Source: Rhodospirillaceae bacterium (lineage in GTDB: Bacteria; Pseudomonadota; Alphaproteobacteria; TMED109). Taken from it: a stretch of 45,204 bases of DNA. Below, piece by piece: positions 24,679 through 34,082 of the stretch. The stretch covers positions 1 to 45,204 of the forward strand of contig CACEBX010000007.1 in NCBI GenBank assembly GCA_902557845.1, in the 5' to 3' direction. The notes beneath the pieces are model-generated. The model saw nothing but the letters and a program-made list of their open reading frames with translations, was not told the origin of the DNA and made no database searches. How positions within the stretch are numbered: the first letter of the stretch is position 1; each line of letters opens with the position of its first letter. Both the position numbers and the translations under genes were made by a program.

Positions 24679-25671
24679 ATGAAAAATCAAGCTGATATTA
24701 AAAAAATTATTCCTCTTAGATTAAATAGATCAGAGCTAGCAGTGCCAGGTTCAAGACCAGAAATTTTTGAAAAAGCAGCAGCAAGCAAAAGTGATGCTAT
24801 TTTTTTAGACCTTGAAGACTCAGTTGCTGTAGAAAAAAAAAATAAAGCTAGAGAGAATACTTTAGATGCTATTAGAAATATTAATTGGAAAAATAAAACC
24901 TTATCAGTAAGAGTAAACCCTATGGATACAATCTTTTTTAAAAAAGATATAGAAAAGTTAATAGGATTTAATAATCAGAAACTAGATTTAATAATGTTGC
25001 CAAAAGTAAATTCAGAAAAAGATGTTATGAAATTAGAAAAAATTGTCAACCGATTGGAAAATCTTTATAAAGTCAAAAAAAAAATTGGTTTTGAACTAAT
25101 AATTGAAACAGCACAAGGTCTTATAAATGTTAATAAAATTGCTAGCTCAAGCAATAGAATTGAAAGTCTACATTTTGGTGCAGCAGACTTTGCTGCTTCA
25201 ATAGGAGCTAAAACTATGAGCATAGGAGGAACTCATAATGATTATGGAACCCTTAATTCAATTTCAGGAAAGAAAAAAAGAAATTTTTTTTTGAATGACA
25301 TTTGGCAAGTAGCCTTGTTTAATATAGTAGTTGCGGCAAAGGCTAATGGTTTAAGAGCTATAGATTGCCCATATGGAGACTTTAATGATAATGAAGGTTT
25401 TAAAGCATTAGCAAAAAGTTCTTATTCACTAGGATTTGACGGAAAAATGCTTATTCATCCAAAACAAATCGAATTATCAAATAAGATATTTTCTCCTACA
25501 AAGAAGGAGCTTAATGATGCAAAAGAAATGCTTAAAATTATTAAAAAATCTGCAAAAAGTGGAAAAGGAGCTATTGCAATTAATGGTAAATTATTAGATA
25601 TTGTAACTATTAAACAAGCAAAAAATATAGTAGAGTTAAACAATAAGATTTTATTGAAGAAAAATGATTAA
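24679..25671 (+). CDS. mcl1: L-malyl-CoA / beta-methylmalyl-CoA lyase
   Basis: This HpcH/CitE-superfamily lyase cleaves malyl-CoA or beta-methylmalyl-CoA to glyoxylate plus acetyl- or propionyl-CoA, or runs in reverse. The 330-residue sequence has PGSRPEIFEKAA, FLDLEDSVA, LHFGAADFAASIGA, GGTHNDYG, CPYGDFNDNEGF and LIHPKQIELSN. These match the Rhodobacter Mcl1 type better than citrate lyase CitE. It overlaps accA by 8 bases. A malate synthase-like thioesterase role in related proteins is possible, so the direct metabolic use is inferred. prpE and scoAB in the window also handle short acyl-CoAs. Confidence 0.85.
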   Translation: MKNQADIKKIIPLRLNRSELAVPGSRPEIFEKAAASKSDAIFLDLEDSVAVEKKNKARENTLDAIRNINWKNKTLSVRVNPMDTIFFKKDIEKLIGFNNQKLDLIMLPKVNSEKDVMKLEKIVNRLENLYKVKKKIGFELIIETAQGLINVNKIASSSNRIESLHFGAADFAASIGAKTMSIGGTHNDYGTLNSISGKKKRNFFLNDIWQVALFNIVVAAKANGLRAIDCPYGDFNDNEGFKALAKSSYSLGFDGKMLIHPKQIELSNKIFSPTKKELNDAKEMLKIIKKSAKSGKGAIAINGKLLDIVTIKQAKNIVELNNKILLKKND

Positions 25672-26623
25672 ATTTTTTTTAGATTTTGAAAATGAAGTAG
25701 CCCAAATAGAGGCAAGAATTAATGAACTTAGACATCTAAGTACAGGAAAAACTGTAGAAATTTTAGATGAGATAACTGACTTAGAGTTTAAAGCCAGTAA
25801 AATGTTAAAAGAAAAATATGAAAATTTGACGCCTTGGCAAAGAGTACAAGTAGCTAGACATCCCGATAGACCTCACTCATCGGACTATATAGAAAATTTA
25901 TTCACTGATTTTATTCCATTAAGTGGGGATAGAAAATTTGGTGAAGACTATGCAATAATAGGAGGTTTGGCAACTTTTGAAGAGATTTCAATAATGCTTA
26001 TAGGTCAAGAAAAAGGATCTGATACTGAGAGCAGACTAAAAAGAAATTTTGGAATGGCGAGACCTGAAGGTTATAGAAAAAGCTCAAGACTTATGAAGTT
26101 AGCTGAAAAGTTTGATATACCTATAGTAACACTAGTGGATACAGCTGGTGCTTATCCTGGGGTTGGAGCTGAACAGAGAGGGCAATCAGAAGCCATAGCT
26201 TCTGCCATAAAAACAAGTTTAAATGTTAAAGTACCTATCATTAGCGTTATAATCGGCGAAGGAGGGTCAGGAGGTGCAGTAGCTTTAGCAACTGCAGATA
26301 AAATTTTAATGCTAGAAAACTCAATTTATTCTGTAATTTCTCCTGAGGGATGCGCTTCAATTTTATGGAAAGTTGAAGGTTATGATGAAATAGCAGCTAA
26401 TAGTTTAAAAATTACTTCAGAAGATTTACAAAAGCTTAAGGTTGTAGATAAAGTTATTAAAGAACCAATAGGTGGGGCTCATAGAAACCCTAGCGAAGCT
26501 TTTAAAAGCTTAAAGGTGGAATTAAAGAAAGTTATTGAAGGTTTAAGAAAAAAACCAAGAGTTACTTTATCTAAAGAAAGAAAGCAAAAATATTTAAAGT
26601 TTGGTTCAAACTTTAGCCTGTAA
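25664..26623 (+). CDS. accA: Acetyl-CoA carboxylase carboxyltransferase subunit alpha
   Basis: AccA is half of the carboxyltransferase that makes malonyl-CoA for fatty acid synthesis, paired with AccD. The 319-residue protein begins with the usual helical FLDFENEVAQIEARINELR region and has ARHPDRPHSSDYI. The crotonase-like core holds VDTAGAYPGVGAEQRGQSEA, IGEGGSGGAVALA and a SVISPEGCASILWK motif. Length is standard. It starts within the end of mcl1 (8-base overlap). accD and accB/C are not in the window. Confidence 0.97.
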   Translation: MIKFFLDFENEVAQIEARINELRHLSTGKTVEILDEITDLEFKASKMLKEKYENLTPWQRVQVARHPDRPHSSDYIENLFTDFIPLSGDRKFGEDYAIIGGLATFEEISIMLIGQEKGSDTESRLKRNFGMARPEGYRKSSRLMKLAEKFDIPIVTLVDTAGAYPGVGAEQRGQSEAIASAIKTSLNVKVPIISVIIGEGGSGGAVALATADKILMLENSIYSVISPEGCASILWKVEGYDEIAANSLKITSEDLQKLKVVDKVIKEPIGGAHRNPSEAFKSLKVELKKVIEGLRKKPRVTLSKERKQKYLKFGSNFSL

Positions 26624-26628
26624 AATAA

Positions 26629-27474
26629 TTGTCACTTCTGTTAAAAATTAATGAACTTAATAATTTTATTGATAAAGAAAATTTCATTAATTTATATTGC
26701 AAAAATTATCAAATAGGTTTAGTTCACAAGAAAATAGTAAAGCTTCTTTTAGAAAATAAACTACCTTTTATTTTAAAAAATAATAGCCTCTTTTTTAAAG
26801 AAGAAAAAAAAAAGCATCTTAACATTACAGTAAAAAATATATGTGAATTACTAGCAGAAAAAAAAATTATTTCACGAGTGACAGGAGAAAACTTTCCATG
26901 TGTATCTGTATTGGGGCAAAAAGAGTTATTTATAATAGAAAGGGCACTTGTCGAATATTTAGGAATAAAAGGGTTTGGAGTACATTTAATAGCTTACGTT
27001 AAGACTGGTAAAAATAAAATTAAGGTTTGGGTTCCTTTAAGGGCTGCTAACAAAAAAGTAGAGCCAAATAAACTTGATAATACTGTTGCAGGAGGAATAT
27101 CGGCAGGTGAAACAGTGTATCAAGCACTTATAAGAGAAAGTTTTGAAGAAGCATCCTTAAAAAAAAATATATTAAATAAGGCATTACAAGTAGGAACTAT
27201 AACTTATGCTTGGAGAAATAAAAAATTTTCTTTGAGAAGAGATACACTATTTTTATTTGACTTAGAGTTGCCAACTAACATTATTCCAGTAAATAACGAT
27301 GGTGAAGTTTCAAAGTTTAAATTGTATAGTTGTAACAAAGTTATAGAAAAAATAAATTTTACTAATGATTTCAAAAAAAATTGTGCTTTAGTTTTAGCTA
27401 GTTTTTTTATTAGAAAGGGCTTAATAAATTCTAAGAACGAAAGAAACTATGAAGAAATTTGTAGTTTATTATAA
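26629..27474 (+). CDS. DUF4743/NUDIX hydrolase
   Basis: This 281-residue protein has an N-terminal domain like DUF4743 (about residues 1-110), then a NUDIX fold. The NUDIX box lies around GGISAGETVYQALIRESFEEA, matching the GX5EX7REXXEEXG pattern closely. The C-terminal DGEVSKFKLY and FFIRKGLI segments match proteins annotated as thiamine-pyrophosphokinase-related NUDIX hydrolases. The likely reaction is hydrolysis of a nucleoside or thiamine diphosphate derivative, but the substrate is unknown. The start is TTG, 5 bases after accA. Its stop abuts the convergent end of prpE with no gap. Confidence 0.85.
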   Translation: MSLLLKINELNNFIDKENFINLYCKNYQIGLVHKKIVKLLLENKLPFILKNNSLFFKEEKKKHLNITVKNICELLAEKKIISRVTGENFPCVSVLGQKELFIIERALVEYLGIKGFGVHLIAYVKTGKNKIKVWVPLRAANKKVEPNKLDNTVAGGISAGETVYQALIRESFEEASLKKNILNKALQVGTITYAWRNKKFSLRRDTLFLFDLELPTNIIPVNNDGEVSKFKLYSCNKVIEKINFTNDFKKNCALVLASFFIRKGLINSKNERNYEEICSLL

Positions 27475-29355
27475 TTAAAAAGAATCATAAATAGCTTTAA
27501 TAAAATTTAAAGTTTCTTTATCCTCTATAGTTGCAGGCATTTTAAATTGTTCACCATTCAAAATTCTAGATATAGTTGATCTTAATATTTTTCCTGACCT
27601 AGTTTTAGGAAGATTATCCACAACATAGGCAGCCTTAAAAGCAACTACCGCACCTAGCTTTTTTCTTACTAATTCTATAGACTCTTTAATAATCTCTCGG
27701 TTTGACTTACTAGTTTTTTCGTTTAGAACCAGCAAACCTAAAGGAACTTCCCCTTTTAAGCTATCTTTAAGCCCAATTACTGCGCATTCTGCAATTTCTT
27801 TGTGCGAAGTCAATATTTCTTCAATTGAACCAGTAGATATTCTATGACCAGCGCAGTTTATAATATCATCTGTTCTTGACATTACTGATATATATCCTTC
27901 TGAGTCTATTACTCCTGCATCCGAAGTATTATAGTAACCTTTATATTTTTTTAGATATGCTTTAAAAAATCTTTCAGAGTCATTCCAAATGCTAGAACTA
28001 CACCCTGGAGGAAGAGGCATCTTTATTACTAGATTACCCATTTTTTCTGGTTCTAGATTATTACCATTGTCATCTAAAACTTCTACCTGATATCCTAGTG
28101 CTGCTTTACCTGTTGACCCATATTTTATATCAAATATCCCAAATTCTGGAAAGTTACCTGCAATTGACCAACCTGTCTCTGTTTGCCACCAATGATCTAT
28201 TACTGGAATTTTGAGGTGGTCAATTGACCATTTAATAGTTTCTGGATCTGCTCTTTCTCCTGCTAAAAATAGATATTTAAAGTTTTTAAAATTATATTTT
28301 TTTATCTCACTTCCACGAGGATCTATTTTTTTAATTGCTCTGATAGCTGTAGGAGCAGTGAACATTGTTGAAACATTATGTTCTGAAATAACTCTCCAAA
28401 ACTGCCCTGCATCTGGTGTTCCAACAGGTTTTCCTTCATATAATACAGTCGTACACCCTAATAATAAAGGAGCATAGACTATATAAGAATGTCCAACTAC
28501 CCATCCAACATCTGAAGCAGCCCAGAATGTATCATTTTGATTGATATCATATGTCATTTTCATGCTATTATGTAGAGCAACAGCATGTCCTCCATTAGTT
28601 CTAACTATACCTTTAGGAATTCCAGTAGTTCCAGATGTGTAGAGAATGTAAAGTGGATCTTCTGAGTCTAATTCAGTGCATTCTGTGAACTTTCTTGCAT
28701 CAGACATTATGTCTTTCCAATTTTGGTCTCCCGGTTTATTTAAAGAGACATTAAGTTGTTTTCTTTGAAAAATTATTTGATGTTCTGGAGAATGATTGCT
28801 TAACGAAATAGCTTCATCTAAAATTTCTTTATAGTTAATTATTTTATTTGGCTCAAGACCACAACTTGCTGCAATTACAACTTTAGGAGTAGAGTCGTTA
28901 ATCCTATTAGCAAGCTCTTGGGAAGCAAAGCCACCAAAAACTACTGAATGTATGGCACCTATTCTGGCACAAGCTAGCATAGCAAATATTACTTCTGGTA
29001 TCATAGGCATATACAGTATGACTCTATCGCCCTTACTAACTCCTAAAGATTGTAAAGAAGAGGATAATTTTGAAACCTCTATAAGTAACTGATCATAGGT
29101 TATAAATTTTTTTGTAGAAGTTATGGGGCTATCATAAATAATAGCATTTTTTTTCCCCAAACCATTTTTTACATGTCTATCAATACAATTGTAGCAAGTA
29201 TTTAGTTTTCCACCTTTAAACCAAATAAAGTTTCCATCCTCATCTTTTGAGAGCACACTTTCGTATATTTGATACCAATCAATTAAAGAGGCTTTATTGC
29301 TCCAGTATAGTTCAGGGTTTTTTTTATACTCATTATATTGATTGTCATAAGACAT
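27475..29355 (-). CDS. prpE: Propionyl-CoA synthetase (acyl-CoA synthetase family)
   Basis: This AMP-forming ligase activates propionate (or acetate) to the CoA thioester. The 626-residue protein has the A3 motif YTSGTTGIPKGIVR followed by NGGHAVAL, typical of PrpE. HWWQTETGW follows, and the C-terminal PKTRSGKILR lysine is the usual acetylation-regulated residue. An N-terminal ACAS_N-like region is present. PrpE versus acetyl-CoA synthetase rests on the VRTNGGHAVAL segment. The ATG is 12 bases after a terminator hairpin belonging to the upstream gene. No methylcitrate-cycle genes lie nearby. Confidence 0.88.
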   Translation of the reverse strand: MSYDNQYNEYKKNPELYWSNKASLIDWYQIYESVLSKDEDGNFIWFKGGKLNTCYNCIDRHVKNGLGKKNAIIYDSPITSTKKFITYDQLLIEVSKLSSSLQSLGVSKGDRVILYMPMIPEVIFAMLACARIGAIHSVVFGGFASQELANRINDSTPKVVIAASCGLEPNKIINYKEILDEAISLSNHSPEHQIIFQRKQLNVSLNKPGDQNWKDIMSDARKFTECTELDSEDPLYILYTSGTTGIPKGIVRTNGGHAVALHNSMKMTYDINQNDTFWAASDVGWVVGHSYIVYAPLLLGCTTVLYEGKPVGTPDAGQFWRVISEHNVSTMFTAPTAIRAIKKIDPRGSEIKKYNFKNFKYLFLAGERADPETIKWSIDHLKIPVIDHWWQTETGWSIAGNFPEFGIFDIKYGSTGKAALGYQVEVLDDNGNNLEPEKMGNLVIKMPLPPGCSSSIWNDSERFFKAYLKKYKGYYNTSDAGVIDSEGYISVMSRTDDIINCAGHRISTGSIEEILTSHKEIAECAVIGLKDSLKGEVPLGLLVLNEKTSKSNREIIKESIELVRKKLGAVVAFKAAYVVDNLPKTRSGKILRSTISRILNGEQFKMPATIEDKETLNFIKAIYDSF

Positions 29356-29366
29356 AGGAAAGTTTA

Positions 29367-29390
29367 AAGGGGTTTTTGTAAAAACCCCTT
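29367..29390 (-). terminator. Hairpin terminator between the Bax-inhibitor gene and prpE
   Basis: The perfect inverted repeat AAGGGGTTTTT-GT-AAAAACCCCTT lies 11 bases after the Bax-inhibitor-1 gene stop and 12 bases before the prpE start. A short T-rich stretch follows on the minus strand. It should act as a terminator for the upstream gene, with some read-through into prpE, unless prpE has its own promoter. Confidence 0.7.
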
Positions 29391-29401
29391 ATAAAAGTAT
29401 T

Positions 29402-30136
29402 TTACTCTCTGTTCCCAAAAAGCATTAATAAATATTGAAATAATAATAAAAGATCTAAATATAATTTTAATGCACCCATTACTGCTTTTTTTGAAGAATC
29501 TTCAGAGTTTTCGTTTTCTACATAAATTTCTTTTATAACTTGAGTATCATATGCTGTAAGTCCAGCAAAAATGATTACACCTATTATAGACATTGCAAAC
29601 TGTAAAGCTGACGAAGCTAAAAAAATATTTACTATAGAGGCAATAATTAAACCTATTAAACCCATCATTAAAAAAGAACCCATTTTTGCCAAAGATTTTT
29701 TTGTGGTATAACCCCAAATACTCATAGTCAGAAACATTGAAGCCGCTATAAAGAAGACTCTTGCTATAGTAGCTCCGGTGTATACTAGGAATATACTAGC
29801 TAAAGAAACACCATAACATGCAGCTAGCAACCAAAAAAGATTTTGAGCAGTACCAGCACGCATTTTATTTATTCCAAAACTCATCCATAAAATAATACCC
29901 AAAGGGGCAAACATTACAACGTAAGCAAGCGGCGGTTGCATTAAAGAGACTACAAAAGGATTTTGTGCAACAAATGCATTAGCAAACAGCCATGCAATAA
30001 CACCAGTTATTCCTAAACCTACTGACATGTAGCCATATACCTTAAGCATAAACTTTCTTAACCCTTCATCAGTAGAAGACAAAGACGATGCTTTAGCCCT
30101 GACGTTATAATCATTAGTAAATTTACCAAATGCCAT
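29402..30136 (-). CDS. Bax inhibitor-1 / YccA-YbhL family membrane protein
   Basis: This 244-residue protein has about seven hydrophobic helices and the family segments LRKFMLKVYGYMSVGLGITG, IIFAGLTAYDTQVIKEIY and ALKLYLDLLLLFQYLL. Bacterial members (YccA, YbhL) are inner-membrane proteins; YccA modulates the FtsH protease and others are calcium-leak channels. The start is set at 30136 because GGAG lies six bases before that ATG. The upstream ATG at 30148, four codons earlier, has no ribosome site and would include the GGAG in its own codons. Confidence 0.9.
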   Translation of the reverse strand: MAFGKFTNDYNVRAKASSLSSTDEGLRKFMLKVYGYMSVGLGITGVIAWLFANAFVAQNPFVVSLMQPPLAYVVMFAPLGIILWMSFGINKMRAGTAQNLFWLLAACYGVSLASIFLVYTGATIARVFFIAASMFLTMSIWGYTTKKSLAKMGSFLMMGLIGLIIASIVNIFLASSALQFAMSIIGVIIFAGLTAYDTQVIKEIYVENENSEDSSKKAVMGALKLYLDLLLLFQYLLMLFGNRE

Positions 30137-30168
30137 ATTAAACTCCATTTTATGTTAATATATATATA

Positions 30169-30197
30169 ATATATGCTATTTAATATAATATATTCAA
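30169..30197 (-). promoter_or_regulatory. Candidate promoter for the Bax inhibitor-1 gene
   Basis: On the minus strand, TTGAAT (30192-30197, 4/6 to TTGACA), a 17-base spacer and TATATT (30169-30174, 5/6 to TATAAT) lie upstream of the gene. Both the spacing and the short predicted leader are reasonable. The surrounding divergent gap is almost pure A/T, so chance matches are likely. Confidence 0.4.
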
Positions 30198-30229
30198 GTT
30201 AGAAATATATTTATAAATGAGGTTTTTTA

Positions 30230-30514
30230 ATGGAAAATAACATACAACTATTCTTCTCAAAAAATAAATGGGACTTTATTGACAATAATAGAAAAGTTAG
30301 AAAACTATTTAAATTTAGAACTTTTTCTGAAGCATTTTCATGGATGACTGAAATATCTCTTAGTGCTGAAAAAATTGACCATCATCCTGATTGGACTAAT
30401 GTATATAATAAAGTAGATGTAACTTTAAGTACACACGACCAAAATAAACTTACAAAAAAAGATCTTTCTTTAGCACAATTAATGGAAAAGACTTTTGTTA
30501 AATATAATTATTAA
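30230..30514 (+). CDS. phhB: Pterin-4a-carbinolamine dehydratase
   Basis: This small enzyme dehydrates 4a-hydroxytetrahydropterin, recycling the pterin cofactor; some members act as transcription cofactors. The 94-residue protein has the conserved EKIDHHPDWTNVYN motif with His51 and His52, and a second LSTHD motif with His69. A GAGG ribosome site precedes the ATG. No aromatic amino-acid hydroxylase gene is in the window. Its end overlaps the DUF3429-type gene by 20 bases. Confidence 0.93.
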   Translation: MENNIQLFFSKNKWDFIDNNRKVRKLFKFRTFSEAFSWMTEISLSAEKIDHHPDWTNVYNKVDVTLSTHDQNKLTKKDLSLAQLMEKTFVKYNY

Positions 30515-30944
30515 AAGAATAAAAAAACTAAATACTTTTGAAGTAAATGGAATTTTTGGTTTTCTCCCATTTTTACTTATTATATTTTTAATATTTTTTA
30601 ATAAAAATAATGTAAGTATTTATTTAAATTTTATAATATTTTATTTATTTATCATAATTGTATTCATTGGAGCAACTCATTGGGGTTTTGTTCTTTCCTT
30701 AAAAAAAAAAAAATCTAGGCTGATTTTCTTTTCTATAATTCCCTCAATATTAGTAAGTTTTATTTACATTTTAAAAATCACAATCACACTAAAACTATTA
30801 ATAGGAATATTTTTTCTAAATATTATTTTTTTTTATGAAAAAATCTATTTAAAAAATATTTTTCCAGATTGGTATCTTGTTTTAAGAAGAAACTTGAATT
30901 TTTTTGTCACATCTGCAGTCTTAATAATTATTTTATTGATTTAA
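30495..30944 (+). CDS. DUF3429-type integral membrane protein
   Basis: This 149-residue protein has about five hydrophobic helices. IGATHWGFVLSL followed by a PSIL segment and a C-terminal FPDWYLVLRRNLNFFVTSAV match the DUF3429 pattern (GxxHWG ... PxWYxxLRxxL). The family function is not known. The start is a TTG inside phhB, so translation is likely coupled. It overlaps the convergent end of the DMT gene at 30933 by 12 bases. Confidence 0.78.
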   Translation: MLNIIIKRIKKLNTFEVNGIFGFLPFLLIIFLIFFNKNNVSIYLNFIIFYLFIIIVFIGATHWGFVLSLKKKKSRLIFFSIIPSILVSFIYILKITITLKLLIGIFFLNIIFFYEKIYLKNIFPDWYLVLRRNLNFFVTSAVLIIILLI

Positions 30945-31814
30945 GTTATAAGGTTTTATTCTTATTAATTTAATACCAGCAAAAATAATAATTAATGCAC
31001 CAAATACCATACCCAAAGAAATCTTTTCATTAAAAAAAGATAATCCTATAACACAGCCAAATATAATTCTTGAATAGTCAAATGGCATAACTTTGATCGC
31101 CTCTGAGTTTTTTAAACCTTCTATAGTAAAATACTGAGCTAACAGTCCAAAAATAGATAACAGAAAAATAAAAAAAAAATCTTTTAGCAAAGGAATAGAG
31201 AAAGTAAACATGTAAGGAATCATTAAAAGCAAAGTAGAGTTTAATGAAAAGTAAAATTGAATTTTTGCGTTATTTTCCTTTTTTGAAATATTTTTTATAA
31301 AAATTTTTATATAAGCAATTAATATGGTTGCTAAAATTGCACATGTATAATAAGGAAATAATTCCTTTTCACCTTTTTCATATCCTAGCATAATGATAAT
31401 TCCGATAAATCCTAAAGAAATATAAAAAAAAGATATTGTTTTAATTTTCTCTTTTAAAAATAAAAATGCTAGAGGTATTATAAAAAAAATTTTTGCAAAA
31501 GAAATTATAGTATAGTTAGCAAGAGGAAGTTTGCTTATAGCATAAAAGTTTAAAAACATTGCACTAACTCCTATTATAGACCTGAGTAGATGCTTAGAGT
31601 ATAAGTTAGTTTTAATTTTAATTTTAAAAGTAAAAATTAATGGTAACAAAATAATACTAGCTATCAAAGATCTAATAAAAATAATTTCTATCAGTGTTAA
31701 GTTAGAGGAACATAATTTTACAAAAGTAGACATTAAAGAAAAAAATAAAGAAGCTAAACATATATAAATAATTCCTTTAATGTCTGTATTAATTTTTTTA
31801 AAAAAACTAAGCAT
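30933..31814 (-). CDS. EamA/DMT-family transporter (second of tandem pair)
   Basis: This 293-residue protein has ten predicted hydrophobic helices in two EamA repeats, with a typical LANYTIISFAKIFFIIPLAFLFLKEKI segment split across the family hinge. DMT transporters move metabolites such as amino acids or nucleotides; the substrate is unknown. It is four bases from a related gene upstream on the same strand (31819-32709) and likely arose by duplication. The pair could form a heterodimer or two exporters of different specificity. Confidence 0.88.
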   Translation of the reverse strand: MLSFFKKINTDIKGIIYICLASLFFSLMSTFVKLCSSNLTLIEIIFIRSLIASIILLPLIFTFKIKIKTNLYSKHLLRSIIGVSAMFLNFYAISKLPLANYTIISFAKIFFIIPLAFLFLKEKIKTISFFYISLGFIGIIIMLGYEKGEKELFPYYTCAILATILIAYIKIFIKNISKKENNAKIQFYFSLNSTLLLMIPYMFTFSIPLLKDFFFIFLLSIFGLLAQYFTIEGLKNSEAIKVMPFDYSRIIFGCVIGLSFFNEKISLGMVFGALIIIFAGIKLIRIKPYNLNQ

Positions 31815-31818
31815 TTTT

Positions 31819-32709
31819 TTAAAGTCTTTTTGCTGACATCAAAGAGGTGCTAGGTTTTTTACCGATTTTTCTTTCTCTGTAAGCCACATAGATACTTGAT
31901 AGAAATATTATTAGACCTCCAACCCATACCCAAAAATCAGTTACCTCTTTAAATAAAATAAAAGCTAAAACTGCGGTAAAGGGAAGTCTCAAATAATCAA
32001 AAACAAGAACAAAGGTTGCTTCTGAGTAAGAGAATGCTTTAGTAATACATATATGTGCAAAAAATGCTGTAAGTCCTGTAGAAGTTAAAAGGATAAAGGA
32101 AAAAACTGTAGGGCTTTTCCAAAAAATTATACAGGGAATCAAAGAAACTATACTTAATAACATTGGCATATAAAACACAACAGCATTAGGGTGGTCGACT
32201 AAAGTAATTTTTTTAATATAGACTGAGGCCATACCCATTAAAATAGAGGCAATTAATGTTATAAATATAAAAATATTAAAGTGAGTTAAGCCTGGCCTTA
32301 TTATTATTAGGGCACCCACTAAGGATATAAATATAGCAATAACTCTTCTATATTTAATTTTTTCTTTTAATAAGAAAATAGCAAAAATTGCTCCAAATAT
32401 AGGTGCTGTAAAATTTATAGCAGTTGCTTCTGCCAAAGGTATTTTAGAAATAGAATAAAACCATAAATACATTGCCAAGACTGCTAAACTACATCTAACC
32501 ATTTGTAGCTTAATTGAATTAGTTTTTAAGCTTTGAATTCCCGATTTCACAATAAAAGGAAATATAAAAAGAACAGCAAAGAAAGACCTAAAAAAAATAA
32601 TTTGAGACAAATGAAAGTCATCTGATAGATATTTTACTAATGTGTTCAGCAAGGCAAAGTTTATAGACGCAAAAAGCATCCAAATTCCTGATTTTATACT
32701 TGAAGACAT
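31819..32709 (-). CDS. EamA/DMT-family transporter (first of tandem pair)
   Basis: This 296-residue membrane protein has ten hydrophobic helices and two EamA domains. It shares the family hinge (LAEATAINFTAPIFGAIFAIFLLKEKI in short) with its neighbour. The second half has a TAVLAFILFKE motif typical of the family. No substrate can be given. It diverges from scoA with a 30-base gap containing a TATAAT-like stretch. Confidence 0.88.
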   Translation of the reverse strand: MSSSIKSGIWMLFASINFALLNTLVKYLSDDFHLSQIIFFRSFFAVLFIFPFIVKSGIQSLKTNSIKLQMVRCSLAVLAMYLWFYSISKIPLAEATAINFTAPIFGAIFAIFLLKEKIKYRRVIAIFISLVGALIIIRPGLTHFNIFIFITLIASILMGMASVYIKKITLVDHPNAVVFYMPMLLSIVSLIPCIIFWKSPTVFSFILLTSTGLTAFFAHICITKAFSYSEATFVLVFDYLRLPFTAVLAFILFKEVTDFWVWVGGLIIFLSSIYVAYRERKIGKKPSTSLMSAKRL

Positions 32710-32739
32710 AATCTTTAATTATATAATCTATAACTAAAC

Positions 32740-33453
32740 ATGAATAAAAGAAAACATAAAAAAATATTTAGTAGCGCCGATAATGCCTTAGAAGATATTT
32801 TATTTAATGGAATGACAATAATGTCAGGAGGTTTTGGATTGTGTGGATTGCCTGAAAACTTGATAATTGCTTTAAAAAAAAGCGGCGTTTCAAATTTAAA
32901 AGTCATATCAAATAATGCAGGTACAGAAGGACATGGATTGGGATTATTATTAGAAACTGGACAAATTAAAAAAGCTATATCTTCTTATGTAGGAGAAAAT
33001 AAACTCTTTGAAAAACAATACTTATCTGGAGAAATTGAATTAGAGTTTAATCCTCAAGGCACTTTAGCTGAGAGAATAAGAGCTGGTGGTGCTGGTATAC
33101 CAGCATTTTTTACTGCTACTGGTGTAGGAACTGTAGTTTCAAAAAATAAAGAAATAAGAACTTTTAATGATAAAGATTATATAATGGAGACAGGTTTAGT
33201 AGCTGACTTGGCAATAATTAAAGCATGGAAAGGTGATGAAGCTGGAAATTTGATATATAGGAAAACTGCTAGAAATTTTAATCCTGTGATGGCTACTGCA
33301 GGAAAAGTTACAGTTGTAGAGGTAGAGGAAATTGTACAAGCAGGGGAACTAGACCCAGACCATATTCATACTCCTGGAATTTATATAAATAGAATTATAA
33401 AAGGTGACGGTTATAGTAGATCAATTGAAAATCTTACAGTGAGAGAAAAATGA
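32740..33453 (+). CDS. scoA: 3-oxoacid CoA-transferase subunit A
   Basis: With ScoB this enzyme moves CoA between succinyl-CoA and acetoacetate (SCOT family), linking ketone bodies or polyhydroxybutyrate to the TCA cycle. The 237-residue protein shows [13 protein letters not shown], the [11 protein letters not shown] motif, [16 protein letters not shown] and a C-terminal [13 protein letters not shown]. The ATG at 32740 diverges from a transporter gene 30 bases away. It overlaps scoB by 4 bases (ATGA). Confidence 0.94.
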   Translation: MNKRKHKKIFSSADNALEDILFNGMTIMSGGFGLCGLPENLIIALKKSGVSNLKVISNNAGTEGHGLGLLLETGQIKKAISSYVGENKLFEKQYLSGEIELEFNPQGTLAERIRAGGAGIPAFFTATGVGTVVSKNKEIRTFNDKDYIMETGLVADLAIIKAWKGDEAGNLIYRKTARNFNPVMATAGKVTVVEVEEIVQAGELDPDHIHTPGIYINRIIKGDGYSRSIENLTVREK

Positions 33454-34082
33454 GTTGGAATAGAGAGCAGATGTGTTTAAGAGCATCCCAAGAGTTAAAC
33501 GATGGAGACTATGTAAATTTGGGAATAGGAATGCCTACTCTTGTAGCAAATCATATAGAAAAAAGTTTGGATATAACCTTGCAAAGCGAAAATGGAATGC
33601 TTGGAATGGGACCATTTCCTTTTAAAGGAGAAGAAGACTCTGATTTAATTAATGCTGGAAAGCAAACTATTACTTCACTCCCTAATACAAGTTATTTTTC
33701 CTCAGCTGAGTCTTTTGCTATGATAAGAGGTGGTCATATTGATTTATCTATTCTAGGAGCCTTACAAGTTTCAAAAAATGGTGACTTAGCGAACTGGATG
33801 ATACCCGGAAAGATGGTAAAAGGTATGGGAGGGGCTATGGATTTAGTAGCTGGAGTAAAAAAAGTTATTGTTCTTATGGAACATAACTCAAAAGATGGGT
33901 CTTCAAAAATAGTTGAAAATTGTAGTTTGCCACTTACTGGAAAAGGCGTGGTAAATAAAATTATAACTAATTTAGGAGTTTTCGAAGTTAATAATGGTAT
34001 AACCCTTATAGAATTAGCTGATAATGTTACAAAAGAAGATATTTTAGAAAAAACAGATACTGACGTAAAATTTTCTAGTTAA
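33450..34082 (+). CDS. scoB: 3-oxoacid CoA-transferase subunit B
   Basis: This 210-residue subunit carries the catalytic glutamate in [12 protein letters not shown], where the Glu forms a CoA thioester intermediate. GIGMPTLV near the N-terminus and [28 protein letters not shown] further on match the family. It is translationally coupled to scoA. Its stop overlaps the convergent stop of the quinone oxidoreductase gene by 4 bases. Confidence 0.95.
   Translation: MSWNREQMCLRASQELNDGDYVNLGIGMPTLVANHIEKSLDITLQSENGMLGMGPFPFKGEEDSDLINAGKQTITSLPNTSYFSSAESFAMIRGGHIDLSILGALQVSKNGDLANWMIPGKMVKGMGGAMDLVAGVKKVIVLMEHNSKDGSSKIVENCSLPLTGKGVVNKIITNLGVFEVNNGITLIELADNVTKEDILEKTDTDVKFSS

Noticed and set aside
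30149-30229. Apparent palindromic A/T repeats between the Bax-inhibitor and phhB genes
   Set aside because: The gap is nearly all A and T, so such inverted matches are expected by chance. No distinct operator stands out.
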